Under the pieces are notes generated by a model that worked only from the letters and a program-made list of their open reading frames with translations, was not told where the DNA came from and made no database searches. Below, in pieces: positions 1-6,401 of a DNA stretch of 7,186 nt. The position numbers were made by a program, and so were the translations under genes. The stretch is from Bacteroidota bacterium (GTDB lineage: Bacteria; Bacteroidota; Bacteroidia; JAADEI01). Each line of letters opens with the position of its first letter. The first letter of the stretch is position 1. Where the stretch lies: assembly GCA_015490475.1 (NCBI GenBank), contig WFXT01000278.1, positions 1 through 7,186 of the forward strand, read 5' to 3'.

Positions 1-769
1 GTCTTTCAAGTATACCAGGAAAACATTTTTTTAACCACACGGTCAATTTACCTTCTCCTGTTAGGACGACTTCTCGTTTTCGTTTAACAGCGGCCTTATA
101 CACAGCTTTTGCGACATTTTCAGGTTTATCTGCCTTTTTCTCATCTATCGGCGTTGTCTCTTGTGCAGTTCCTTTTTCTGTAAGAGCCCTGTATCTTATG
201 GCAGTGGCAGTAAATCCCGGTGCTACAATAACAACATTAATTCCGGTGGGCATCAATTCAATTCGCAATGACTCCAAAAATCCATTCATAGCAAACTTGG
301 ATGCGGAATATCCTGTTCTGGCTGGCAAACCTACATAACCAGCAATTGAAGAGATGCCCACTATTGTCCCTTTCGTTTGCCTTAAATAAGGCAATGCGTA
401 ATAAGTACAGTAAACAGTTCCATAGAAATTAATATCCATTATTTTACTTATTATTTCTGGACCGGCATCTTCAAACAAGGCTCTCATACTGATGCCTGCA
501 TTATTAACCAGACAGTCAACCCTGCCAAAATGCCTGACAGATTCTTCTATTAAATGCTTTGCCTGTTCCTCTACACTAACATCTGCTTTCACGCCAATTG
601 CTTGTATGCCTTTATTTCTCAGTGAATCTACTGTTTCCCGTATGGCAGATTCCCTACGTCCATTAACAACTACATTCCATCCGTGTTTACCGAATTCAAA
701 GGCAATAGCCTTACCTATGCCCGAAGTTGACCCGGTTATAATGACAGTCCTATTTCCTCCTGACTCCAT
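1..769 (-). CDS. Classical short-chain dehydrogenase/reductase (SDR), 3' end cut by window edge
   Basis: This gene encodes an NAD(P)-dependent oxidoreductase of the classical SDR family, which reduces or oxidises a carbonyl/alcohol; the substrate cannot be told from sequence. I translated 256 residues from ATG at 769 without meeting a stop, so the C-terminus lies left of the window. Visible motifs are the cofactor loop TGSTSGIG (residues 12-19), NNAG (89-92), Asn114, catalytic Ser141, and YSASK with Tyr154 and Lys158. The Ser-to-Tyr distance of 13 and the PG at 184-185 are typical of the family. NGRR (36-39) after the second strand puts arginines where NADP(H)-preferring members have them, so NADP(H) is likely (inference). 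The tail LKKCFPGILER resembles the end of 260-270 residue members, so only a few residues should be missing. The start overlaps the end of the upstream methyltransferase-like gene by 20 bases, and the gene is the last one visible in the operon. Confidence 0.93.
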   Translation of the reverse strand, partial: MESGGNRTVIITGSTSGIGKAIAFEFGKHGWNVVVNGRRESAIRETVDSLRNKGIQAIGVKADVSVEEQAKHLIEESVRHFGRVDCLVNNAGISMRALFEDAGPEIISKIMDINFYGTVYCTYYALPYLRQTKGTIVGISSIAGYVGLPARTGYSASKFAMNGFLESLRIELMPTGINVVIVAPGFTATAIRYRALTEKGTAQETTPIDEKKADKPENVAKAVYKAAVKRKREVVLTGEGKLTVWLKKCFPGILER

Positions 770-1418
770 AGACAATGTTCTTTTGTCCTACATCAAAAGT
801 ATGATAGTTAACCGACAAGTCATTCAGGACTTCCTCAACTTGTTTAATTAATTCCCTATTTTCAGCAGGTTCCCTTGTAATATTAATAAGTGCTAAGCCA
901 TTTGAGGATAACAACTCAAGCATTTTCTCAATAAATGAACGTTGTCCCACAAAAGCAGGAACAAGGTTGTCAACAAAAATGTCAACTACTATTAAGTCAA
1001 AGTCATCATTAAGAGAGTCAAGCACCTTTCTGACATCTTCACAAAGCACCTTAACATTTGATTTTTCCAGCCTGCTTATTACATAACTGTGCAACCATCT
1101 ACAAATCAATGATTCCCTTTCCACCAATACAGCATTGGAATAAATTCCCTTTGAATAAAGCAATTGTAATCCACTGGCTATTCCTGCACCAAGCAATAGA
1201 ACATTCTCAGGAGGTGAAGAATACACTTCAAAATGAGAATATGCTTCTCGTAATACTTGGTATCTGTCACCATATGAATAAATCATATTGGGACTTGCCA
1301 GAAGTAGTTGTCCCCTTCTTAACAGCAACTGCAATTTATTACCTTCTAAGTCAAAGCCTTCATCTATTGGAACATCGGTAATGTAACTAATCAATTTCCA
1401 GAATGTCCAGAATTTCAC
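750..1418 (-). CDS. Spermidine-synthase-like Rossmann-fold protein without aminopropyltransferase residues
   Basis: This 222-residue protein has the class I SAM-binding Rossmann fold as found in the spermidine synthase (SpeE-like) family. Motif I is NVLLLGAGIASG (72-83), followed by an acidic strand-2 end (Glu100 in AVLVERE), an ED pair at 127-128 and FDLIVVDIFVDNLVP (140-154). The region MIYSYGDRYQ (45-54) resembles the strand just before the Rossmann domain in spermidine synthases. True SpeE enzymes carry GGGDG, a YHE motif and D-(C/S/T)-(S/T)-D-P; here these are GAGIASG, absent, and DIFVDN. It is therefore more likely a methyltransferase-like relative of unknown substrate than a polyamine synthase (inference). 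The start codon is GTG, and GTGA (1415-1418) is shared with the TGA stop of the upstream protease gene, which points to translational coupling. No signal peptide is seen, so it is probably cytoplasmic. Confidence 0.85.
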   Translation of the reverse strand: MKFWTFWKLISYITDVPIDEGFDLEGNKLQLLLRRGQLLLASPNMIYSYGDRYQVLREAYSHFEVYSSPPENVLLLGAGIASGLQLLYSKGIYSNAVLVERESLICRWLHSYVISRLEKSNVKVLCEDVRKVLDSLNDDFDLIVVDIFVDNLVPAFVGQRSFIEKMLELLSSNGLALINITREPAENRELIKQVEEVLNDLSVNYHTFDVGQKNIVYGVRRK

Positions 1419-2218
1419 TTTTGCTTATAATATTTCATAGCCTCTGGAAGCAATTTCTTAAGTTGCTCAATACGTCTTTTGTGGCTTGGATGCGTACTAA
1501 GGAATTCTGGCACTGACGCCCCTCCTGACATCTTTTCCATTCTTTCCCAGAATTTTATTGCCTCCTGTGGATTATATCCAGCTATAGCCATCAAAATTAA
1601 GCCAATACGGTCTGCTTCCAACTCCTGTTTCCTTGAATAAGGAAGCAAAACTCCAACCTGAACACCAACTCCATAAGCAGCAAGGAATAACTGCCTTGTT
1701 TCTTCAGGCTTTTCTTGCAGGGCAACATCCAGTGCTACGCCACCCATCTGCGCCAACAAAGCCTGACTAAGGCGTTCATTACCGTGCCTTGCTATAGCAT
1801 GCGCTATCTCATGTCCCATCACTACAGCCACTCCAGCCTCATTCTTTGCAATAGGCATAATCCCTGTGAAGAATGCTATTTTGCCACCGGGCAGACAAAA
1901 TGCATTGACCACATCATCGGCTTTTAGAAGTTTAAATTCCCATTGGAAGTCCTTAATTCTCTTTTCCATACCATTTCGCCTCAAGAATTCTTCCGTTGCC
2001 TTAGCCATTTTCTTGCCTACTCGCTCTACCATTTTGGCTCGTGGCGTTCCCACCTCCGGCGGATATTGTTTCTGAATCTTTTGATATTCATCAAGGCTCA
2101 ACGATACAAGCATTGATTCCGGAACAAGATTAAGTTGCCTTCTTCCGGTTATTGGCACTTTACTACATGCCCAGAGAACGATTATTACCAGTGCCAAAAG
2201 GCTAAACAGCCTGTGCAT
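1415..2218 (-). CDS. M48-family zinc metalloprotease, lipoprotein (Oma1/LoiP/BepA-like)
   Basis: This is a 267-residue zinc endopeptidase of family M48, probably for quality control of envelope proteins. A hydrophobic N-terminus ends in a lipobox LWAC with Cys18, so it should be a lipoprotein acting in the periplasm. The zinc site is HEIAH (136-140: His136, Glu137, His140), and Glu199 in QELEAD, four residues before Asp203, is the expected third ligand. NAFCLPGGK (105-113) and the late STHPSHKRRI (241-250) are conserved M48 signatures. All catalytic residues are present, so the enzyme should be active. There is no TPR region after the catalytic domain, unlike BepA, and no multi-pass membrane part, unlike HtpX. 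The ATG at 2218 gives a proper signal peptide and overlaps the end of lipB by 17 bases. The TGA stop overlaps the GTG start of the next gene. The target protein is unknown. Confidence 0.93.
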   Translation of the reverse strand: MHRLFSLLALVIIVLWACSKVPITGRRQLNLVPESMLVSLSLDEYQKIQKQYPPEVGTPRAKMVERVGKKMAKATEEFLRRNGMEKRIKDFQWEFKLLKADDVVNAFCLPGGKIAFFTGIMPIAKNEAGVAVVMGHEIAHAIARHGNERLSQALLAQMGGVALDVALQEKPEETRQLFLAAYGVGVQVGVLLPYSRKQELEADRIGLILMAIAGYNPQEAIKFWERMEKMSGGASVPEFLSTHPSHKRRIEQLKKLLPEAMKYYKQK

Positions 2219-2948
2219 GGCTCAAATTTTTTAGGTCCTCTATCCTCTCAATATCAATGATTTCAACGTCAAAAACTGTGCCAAAATGCTCAATAATATA
2301 TTCAATTACCTGTTCCAGAGGAATTCGTCTGCCCAGTTCCCGTTCCATGCTTGTCACTCCCTTGTCCGCCAGTCCACAAGGAATAATATATCCAAAATGA
2401 TGCAGGTTAGTGTTGACATTCAATGCAAAGCCATGCAGGGTAACCCACCTACTAACTCTAACCCCCATGGCACATATCTTCCTCACTTTCCTTGGGTCAT
2501 TAATATCCAGCCACACACCAGTAAATCCCTTGAGACGCTCCCCTTTTATGCCATACTCCTTTAACGTCCTTATAATTACTTCTTCAAGGGAACGCATATA
2601 CCATCCGATGTCCTCTTTAAAGTAGGAAAGGTCAAGAATTGGGTATCCAACAATTTGCCCCGGACCGTGATAGGTAACATCTCCCCCACGGTCAATGTGA
2701 TAAAAATCAATCCCTTTCCGCCTCAATATGTTAACAGGCACGACAATATTACTGAGATGTCCGTGTTTGCCAAGTGTTACCACTGGCTCATGTTCAACAA
2801 GAATAAAGTGCATCAAGGGTGGGTCATCCCTTGTAATTCCTTCTTCCAATTTTCTTTGAATCAATGCATTGTGAAGTTCTTTTTGAAAGTCCCACACAGG
2901 CTTATAGCGTTGTCTTCCAAGCCATAACACCTTAACTCTGGGCTTCAC
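2202..2948 (-). CDS. lipB: Lipoyl(octanoyl) transferase LipB
   Basis: LipB transfers the octanoyl group from octanoyl-acyl carrier protein to a lysine of lipoyl domains (pyruvate and 2-oxoglutarate dehydrogenase E2, glycine cleavage H protein). This is the first step of endogenous lipoate synthesis in the cytoplasm, and LipA then inserts sulfur. The 248-residue product has the signature RGGDVTYHGPGQ (87-98), the KICAMGVR segment with catalytic Lys157, HGFALNVNT (172-180) and IIPCG with catalytic Cys191. The Lys-to-Cys distance of 34 equals that of E. coli LipB (Lys135, Cys169). The length is near or slightly above the family norm, with a C-terminal extension of about 30 residues. The start is GTG inside a GTGA overlap (2945-2948) with the stop of the isomerase gene. 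lipA is not in the window. Confidence 0.96.
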   Translation of the reverse strand: MKPRVKVLWLGRQRYKPVWDFQKELHNALIQRKLEEGITRDDPPLMHFILVEHEPVVTLGKHGHLSNIVVPVNILRRKGIDFYHIDRGGDVTYHGPGQIVGYPILDLSYFKEDIGWYMRSLEEVIIRTLKEYGIKGERLKGFTGVWLDINDPRKVRKICAMGVRVSRWVTLHGFALNVNTNLHHFGYIIPCGLADKGVTSMERELGRRIPLEQVIEYIIEHFGTVFDVEIIDIERIEDLKNLSHAQAV

Positions 2949-3934
2949 GATAGATATTTTTTCAAGTTTTCAATATAAGAAACGGGCAGTGGGTCAACGC
3001 CAGTGTTCAATGCAGTGTAATACGAAAGCCAATCGCCAAGTACTGTCAATTCAAGCGTTGCAGTAAGCAAGTCTTCAGCATCTATCTCATGATAATAGTA
3101 AGCGATTCCCTTCTCTTTAATAAGTTCTTCAAGGAATTTAATTCGCTTTCTTACTCTATGATTTAATGACACGAAAGCAAGGGTAAATATGGCTTCTGGA
3201 ATGATGTCTCCTTCAAATCCTTCTAATTCATTGTGATTCATTTCGGGAATAACATGATAACCAGCAAATTGCTTGGCATTTTCATTCAATTGTTGTTTCC
3301 AGCGGATGGCTACTGGCTCCAGTTCAGCGGGAACATAAATCCACTTTAATTTCCCCGCAGTTTCCCTACTCCATTGTCTGGCAACTTGCTCCAATTCTGG
3401 AAGTGTGGTTTTAAGGCGTTGTGCCACATGTCTTAGTTGTGCTAAGCGTTGTTCCCGCAACCAGCCTAATCTCACAAATATTGACCATAGAACTCCCAGT
3501 TGATATCCGAGAGTGTGCCTTGGAGCATATCCCTTGGGAATCTCTATTAACACGTTTCCATTTGCTACTGCCGTCTCCCTTAATCTTCCTCCCGAAGTGA
3601 TTACAATAACATTAGAGGGTTGTAATTGCCCTGCAATGATACGATAGTTATGCAATGTTTCTTCTGTGTTTCCTGAATATGAAATAAAGATTGCTTTGGC
3701 ATTGGGTGGAAGCCTGAAATGTTCGCCAAGATAAGTGTTTATCAACCAGATAGGATAAAATCTGTGTTCCAAAAATTGCAAAAGAGTAATTATGTATCTT
3801 CCTGCTATTGCTGATCCTCCCATTCCTGTTATGAACACTGGTGCAGTGTGAGGACCTTTCACAGGAATAGAAGCATCCAGTCCCCATTGCAACTGATCTG
3901 GGAACTCTCGTATCCAGCCTTCTATTTTGCTCAT
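2945..3934 (-). CDS. Bifunctional phosphoglucose/phosphomannose isomerase (SIS domains)
   Basis: This enzyme interconverts fructose 6-phosphate with glucose 6-phosphate and mannose 6-phosphate, feeding glycolysis and mannose-derived glycans. From ATG at 3934 it is 329 residues, matching the archaeal/bacterial PGI/PMI family. SIS-domain phosphate-binding segments are GMGGSAIAG (37-45) and SYSGNTEE (85-92). PRHTLG (138-143) is conserved, Glu218 in NENAK and His234 in NHNE lie 16 apart like Glu203 and His219 of the Pyrobaculum enzyme, and the tail GVDPLPVSYIENLKKYL is typical. An upstream in-frame ATG at 4000 would add 22 residues but would overlap the previous gene by 53 bases. The 3934 start leaves a 13-base gap, is preceded by GAGAGAA, and begins like family members (a short helix, then FPDQL), so I prefer it. 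The enzyme is cytoplasmic. Its stop overlaps the lipB start. Confidence 0.92.
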   Translation of the reverse strand: MSKIEGWIREFPDQLQWGLDASIPVKGPHTAPVFITGMGGSAIAGRYIITLLQFLEHRFYPIWLINTYLGEHFRLPPNAKAIFISYSGNTEETLHNYRIIAGQLQPSNVIVITSGGRLRETAVANGNVLIEIPKGYAPRHTLGYQLGVLWSIFVRLGWLREQRLAQLRHVAQRLKTTLPELEQVARQWSRETAGKLKWIYVPAELEPVAIRWKQQLNENAKQFAGYHVIPEMNHNELEGFEGDIIPEAIFTLAFVSLNHRVRKRIKFLEELIKEKGIAYYYHEIDAEDLLTATLELTVLGDWLSYYTALNTGVDPLPVSYIENLKKYLS

Positions 3935-3947
3935 TTCTCTCGCTTTT

Positions 3948-4922
3948 TTAATCTGCCAAATCCAACGTAAAAGTAAGAACTTTGCCTTTTGCAAAGTCAT
4001 AAGATGCTTTCAGGCGTACGTAGCCCTTGTATGCGGTCATGGAACCTATTGTGGGTAAGGTAATGAAATCTTTTATTATCCACCCCTTTTCTGACAAAGT
4101 GTCTTTCATTATTTCAAGCATTGAAATCAGGTTGGATGTATTTTGATCTATGAACCAAAATCTGAACAATCCATTGTCATATTCATAAATATCAGGTTCC
4201 CATATAAAACTTTTCTTCAACTCCATTTCATAAGGTTTTAGGTAATCCCTGATAACATAATAGTCAAAAAGACTGGATGTTGGCACAGGTTGGACATGCC
4301 CTGCAATTGTCAATGAAGGCACGCCAGTGTAAGCGATGCTAAAATTCACTATAATCCACGCATTATAAACACAAGTCAAATAAACACTATTAGCCATCTT
4401 TTTATATGCCTCAAACATTCTCATTTGTTCAAGCACGGGCAATGAATCTAAAGGCTTTCCTTTCGTGTCATAAACAACATATTTGGTTAGTGTCCACGCA
4501 TCTAATTCACTTGACAGCCGAATATCAAGAATGCTTTTTATGAAAAATCTCGGCTCCCTCTCAGCGAGAGATTCAACAAAAGCATAGAAAGAATCTTTGT
4601 TAAAGTTGCTCAAGTAAATGGTATCAACAGTTAGCAAGCACTGGTTTGTATCCTGTATAACATCTGCCCATTGGACAATGGAATTCAGACTGGATGGCAC
4701 AGGAAATTTTCTGGCAATTGAACATATACTGTCAATTTCAATATTACCGTTACTATTGCCCTTGGGGAACATAATGATACTGTTGTTTAAGTAAAAGTAT
4801 CGTGACTTTTGATTCTCAATTATTCTTGCCCACAAAGTAATTGCTTTTATTGCTTCTTCTATGTTGCTCCTACACGACGAAAGTGTTAAAATCAATGCCA
4901 ACAAAACAATTTGTCGCCTCAT
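3948..4922 (-). CDS. Uncharacterised lipoprotein, first gene of the minus-strand operon
   Basis: I do not recognise a named family. The 324-residue product starts with a short basic, hydrophobic signal peptide ending in LSSC, with Cys17 as the lipidated residue, so it is exported and membrane-anchored. The rest is a mixed alpha/beta soluble domain rich in aromatic residues, with no membrane segment after the signal and no catalytic motif I can name. The C-terminal half, from about residue 160, aligns by eye with the product of the gene at 6402-7186. Shared landmarks are P162...VYNA (185-188), an FDY segment near 219-221, GW..KD (280-285) and SYD near 307-309. It is the first gene of the operon, 13 bases before the isomerase gene, and faces the divergent lipoprotein gene at 5062. 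Its TAA stop lies at 3948-3950. The function is unknown. Confidence 0.85.
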   Translation of the reverse strand: MRRQIVLLALILTLSSCRSNIEEAIKAITLWARIIENQKSRYFYLNNSIIMFPKGNSNGNIEIDSICSIARKFPVPSSLNSIVQWADVIQDTNQCLLTVDTIYLSNFNKDSFYAFVESLAEREPRFFIKSILDIRLSSELDAWTLTKYVVYDTKGKPLDSLPVLEQMRMFEAYKKMANSVYLTCVYNAWIIVNFSIAYTGVPSLTIAGHVQPVPTSSLFDYYVIRDYLKPYEMELKKSFIWEPDIYEYDNGLFRFWFIDQNTSNLISMLEIMKDTLSEKGWIIKDFITLPTIGSMTAYKGYVRLKASYDFAKGKVLTFTLDLAD

Positions 4923-4969
4923 CCTTGCTTTTATAAAAGAGCATCAACACACAGAAAGTTTCTTTTTTC

Positions 4970-5000
4970 ATTTTAACAAGCGAACCTAAAACTGTGTCAA
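4970..5000 (-). promoter_or_regulatory. Candidate promoter of the minus-strand operon
   Basis: Read on the minus strand, the spacer has TTGACA (5000-4995), then 19 bases, then TAAAAT (4975-4970), 47 bases before the ATG at 4922. The upstream box matches both the sigma70 -35 consensus and the TTG of Bacteroidota promoters. The downstream box is not a good TAnnTTTG. This is the only reasonable candidate I see in the 139-bp divergent spacer, but it is weak. Confidence 0.3.
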
Positions 5001-5016
5001 GATAATTTCTCATTAG

Positions 5017-5047
5017 TTGGTTATCTAAAGTTTTTGTCTTAACTTTG
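5017..5047 (+). promoter_or_regulatory. Bacteroidota-type promoter for the lipoprotein pair
   Basis: TTG at 5017-5019 is followed after 20 bases by TAACTTTG at 5040-5047, which matches the TAnnTTTG -7 box of Bacteroidota housekeeping promoters exactly at its fixed positions. Transcription should start about 5 to 7 bases after the box, near 5053. That leaves a leader of only about 10 to 15 bases before the ATG at 5062 or 5068, and there is no Shine-Dalgarno in it. It would drive both lipoprotein genes (5062-6242). Confidence 0.65.
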
Positions 5048-5061
5048 CTACGTAAAATCTG

Positions 5062-5610
5062 ATGGCTATGAAGAAGGTGGTCTTGCTAATGGGGTTGGTA
5101 GCGATGGGAATTGCCCTTTCTGGTTGTAAGAAGACGGATAAGAAACTGCAGGGACTGTGGCAAATAACCTCTGTTAGTCTTGACAATCAGGATCCTTACA
5201 CTGTTCAGAAAACTGAGTCCAACAGCATCTGTGGCGATGTAAAATACACGGTAACGGTCAAATATTCGGATGTTTATCTTTCTTTTACCAAAGATGAACA
5301 ATATCAGCTTTCATACAAATACACAAGAATATCATCAGCTACGCCTTCCAATTCAAATTGTAATTCTGAAGTTGATACAAGTGAGTATTATACAACAGAA
5401 GTTGGTTACTGGACTGCTGTCGGTAAAGATAAAATCTATCTTCAACCCATGTATGGAAAACCTTATGAATGCAACGTTACAGTCAAGAAACAATCCATGA
5501 AGTTAGATTGTGCCATAAATCAGGAAATGTCCTTTTATGTAGGCTATGGGCAGTCTATAAAGGCTACTATTTCCTCCATGCAACTTGAAGGAACGAAGCT
5601 TGACAAATAA
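5062..5610 (+). CDS. Small lipoprotein with four conserved cysteines, paralogue 1 (lipocalin-like architecture)
   Basis: This is a 182-residue exported lipoprotein of unknown function. A signal peptide ends in LSGC with Cys22 as the lipid anchor, followed by a lysine-rich KKTDKK stretch. The mature part is short and beta-strand-like with alternating polar and hydrophobic residues, and opens with GLWQITSV (31-38), which resembles the G-x-W start of small lipocalin-like Bacteroidota lipoproteins (inference). It is clearly paralogous to the next gene product. Both share GCKK..K...G.W at identical positions and four further cysteines (here 57, 100, 137 and 150), together with S-F-x-x-D...Y..S and PYECNV...MKLDC segments. 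The cysteines probably form two disulfides in an oxidising compartment. The post-cysteine residues are basic, not the acidic export signal of surface lipoproteins, so it may stay on the periplasmic side. A second ATG at 5068 is an equally good start and fits the very short leader better. Confidence 0.88.
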   Translation: MAMKKVVLLMGLVAMGIALSGCKKTDKKLQGLWQITSVSLDNQDPYTVQKTESNSICGDVKYTVTVKYSDVYLSFTKDEQYQLSYKYTRISSATPSNSNCNSEVDTSEYYTTEVGYWTAVGKDKIYLQPMYGKPYECNVTVKKQSMKLDCAINQEMSFYVGYGQSIKATISSMQLEGTKLDK

Positions 5611-5663
5611 ATGCTTCAATCCTTTTCTTTTAAAGGTTAGTAATCATTTAAAATAAGGTTGTC

Positions 5664-6242
5664 ATGAGACTAAGTTTTCTACATATTGGCATGGTATTAG
5701 GCCTTATGGCATTGGCACTTCAGGGATGTAAGAAGGTAGAAAAGAGGATAGCAGGATTCTGGAAGGTTGATGAGGTATTAGCAAATGGTAATCCAAGTAT
5801 TGTGATTTCAGAGCAAGGAGAGACAGGGAACCCTGCTTGTCCTACGATTACTTATACTTTAACAATTAACATTCTTAATATGAGCTTGGTGTTCAGAGAT
5901 GACAAGCATTATCTTATATCTACAGAAGCAGAGATAAAATATGAAACTTCGTCTCAGTGTGATAATGAGACATATATTGATACTATGACTTTTGTAGAGA
6001 TGGGTACATGGGCACAAACAGATAAAACGACAGTTACAATGGTACCCAATACTTCCGACGAAGAGTGGCCAATTATAATAAGTTTTGACGGCACTCCATA
6101 CACTTGCGACATAAACGAGGCAAAACGTAAGACTCTTAAGATGACCTGCAAACCTCAGAACTGGAAACTGGACTTGCTTGAAGATGGCGACATAGATTAT
6201 GTTCTGGAAACATTTGAAATCACAGCATCAGCAATTGATTGA
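5664..6242 (+). CDS. Small lipoprotein with four conserved cysteines, paralogue 2
   Basis: This 192-residue lipoprotein is a diverged copy of the product of the gene 53 bases upstream. The signal peptide ends in LQGC with Cys22, followed by KKVEKR and GFWKVDEV (31-38). The mature cysteines are 59, 99, 148 and 162, aligning with 57, 100, 137 and 150 of the neighbour. Shared segments include TYTLTI versus KYTVTV after the first cysteine, G-x-W before the third, and TPYTCDI...LKMTC around the last two. It differs by an insertion of about ten acidic/hydrophobic residues (129-139) and a more acidic C-terminus. The ATG at 5664 has AAGG at 5655-5658, one of the few recognisable ribosome sites here. 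The two genes are most likely cotranscribed, since no promoter or U-tracted hairpin separates them and a terminator follows this gene. The role is unknown; there is no catalytic motif, so a binding or structural role is plausible but unproven. Confidence 0.88.
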   Translation: MRLSFLHIGMVLGLMALALQGCKKVEKRIAGFWKVDEVLANGNPSIVISEQGETGNPACPTITYTLTINILNMSLVFRDDKHYLISTEAEIKYETSSQCDNETYIDTMTFVEMGTWAQTDKTTVTMVPNTSDEEWPIIISFDGTPYTCDINEAKRKTLKMTCKPQNWKLDLLEDGDIDYVLETFEITASAID

Positions 6243-6269
6243 TAATCTGTTGAGATACAGTGGTTTAAT

Positions 6270-6325
6270 ACCCCCCCTGTCTCGGGGTCCTTAATTAAAA
6301 GATAGGGGCAGGGGGGGTTATTTTT
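6270..6325 (+). terminator. Intrinsic terminator with C7/G7 stem
   Basis: The left arm 6270-6283 (ACCCCCCCTGTCTC) pairs with the right arm 6305-6318 (GGGGCAGGGGGGGT) as a 14-bp stem with two G-U wobbles. The 21-base loop contains the palindrome TTAATTAA. TTATTTTT (6318-6325) follows directly. The U-tract lies on the right only, so it acts on plus-strand transcripts, 27 bases after the second lipoprotein gene. It also separates that gene from the convergent gene ending at 6402. Confidence 0.88.
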
Positions 6326-6401
6326 AGAATTCCAACTTTCACTGTAATTTTAAACTTGCATTGTGAGTCCACCTTCCCGATGGGTATAAAACCAAACTAC
6401 T
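6326..6401. other. Convergent intergenic tail with no recognised element
   Basis: These 76 bases between the terminator and the stop of the minus-strand gene hold no open frame longer than about 17 codons. There is no convincing second hairpin with a U-tract for the minus-strand gene, so where that transcript ends is unclear. The G/C-run hairpin beyond could still block it, but it lacks a U-tract in that direction. Confidence 0.5.

Noticed and set aside
492..851. Plus-strand open frame of 119 codons
   Set aside because: It lies opposite the SDR gene and the end of the methyltransferase-like gene, both with clear family motifs, and its product has no recognisable motif.
1058..1381. Plus-strand open frame of 107 codons
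   Set aside because: It is antisense to the Rossmann-fold gene with its intact SAM motif and has no start signals of its own.
3935..4000. Upstream ATG start for the isomerase (22 extra residues)
   Set aside because: It would overlap the preceding gene by 53 bases, and the extra residues (basic, hydrophobic) do not match the family start. The ATG at 3934 fits better.
4981..4988. TAGGTTCG on the minus strand as a -7 box for the operon
   Set aside because: It departs from TAnnTTTG at one fixed base and has no TTG or TTTG about 20 bases upstream.
5617..5640. Possible hairpin CCTTT...AAAGG between the two lipoprotein genes
   Set aside because: The stem is only 5 A/T-rich base pairs and no U-tract follows, so it is not a credible terminator.
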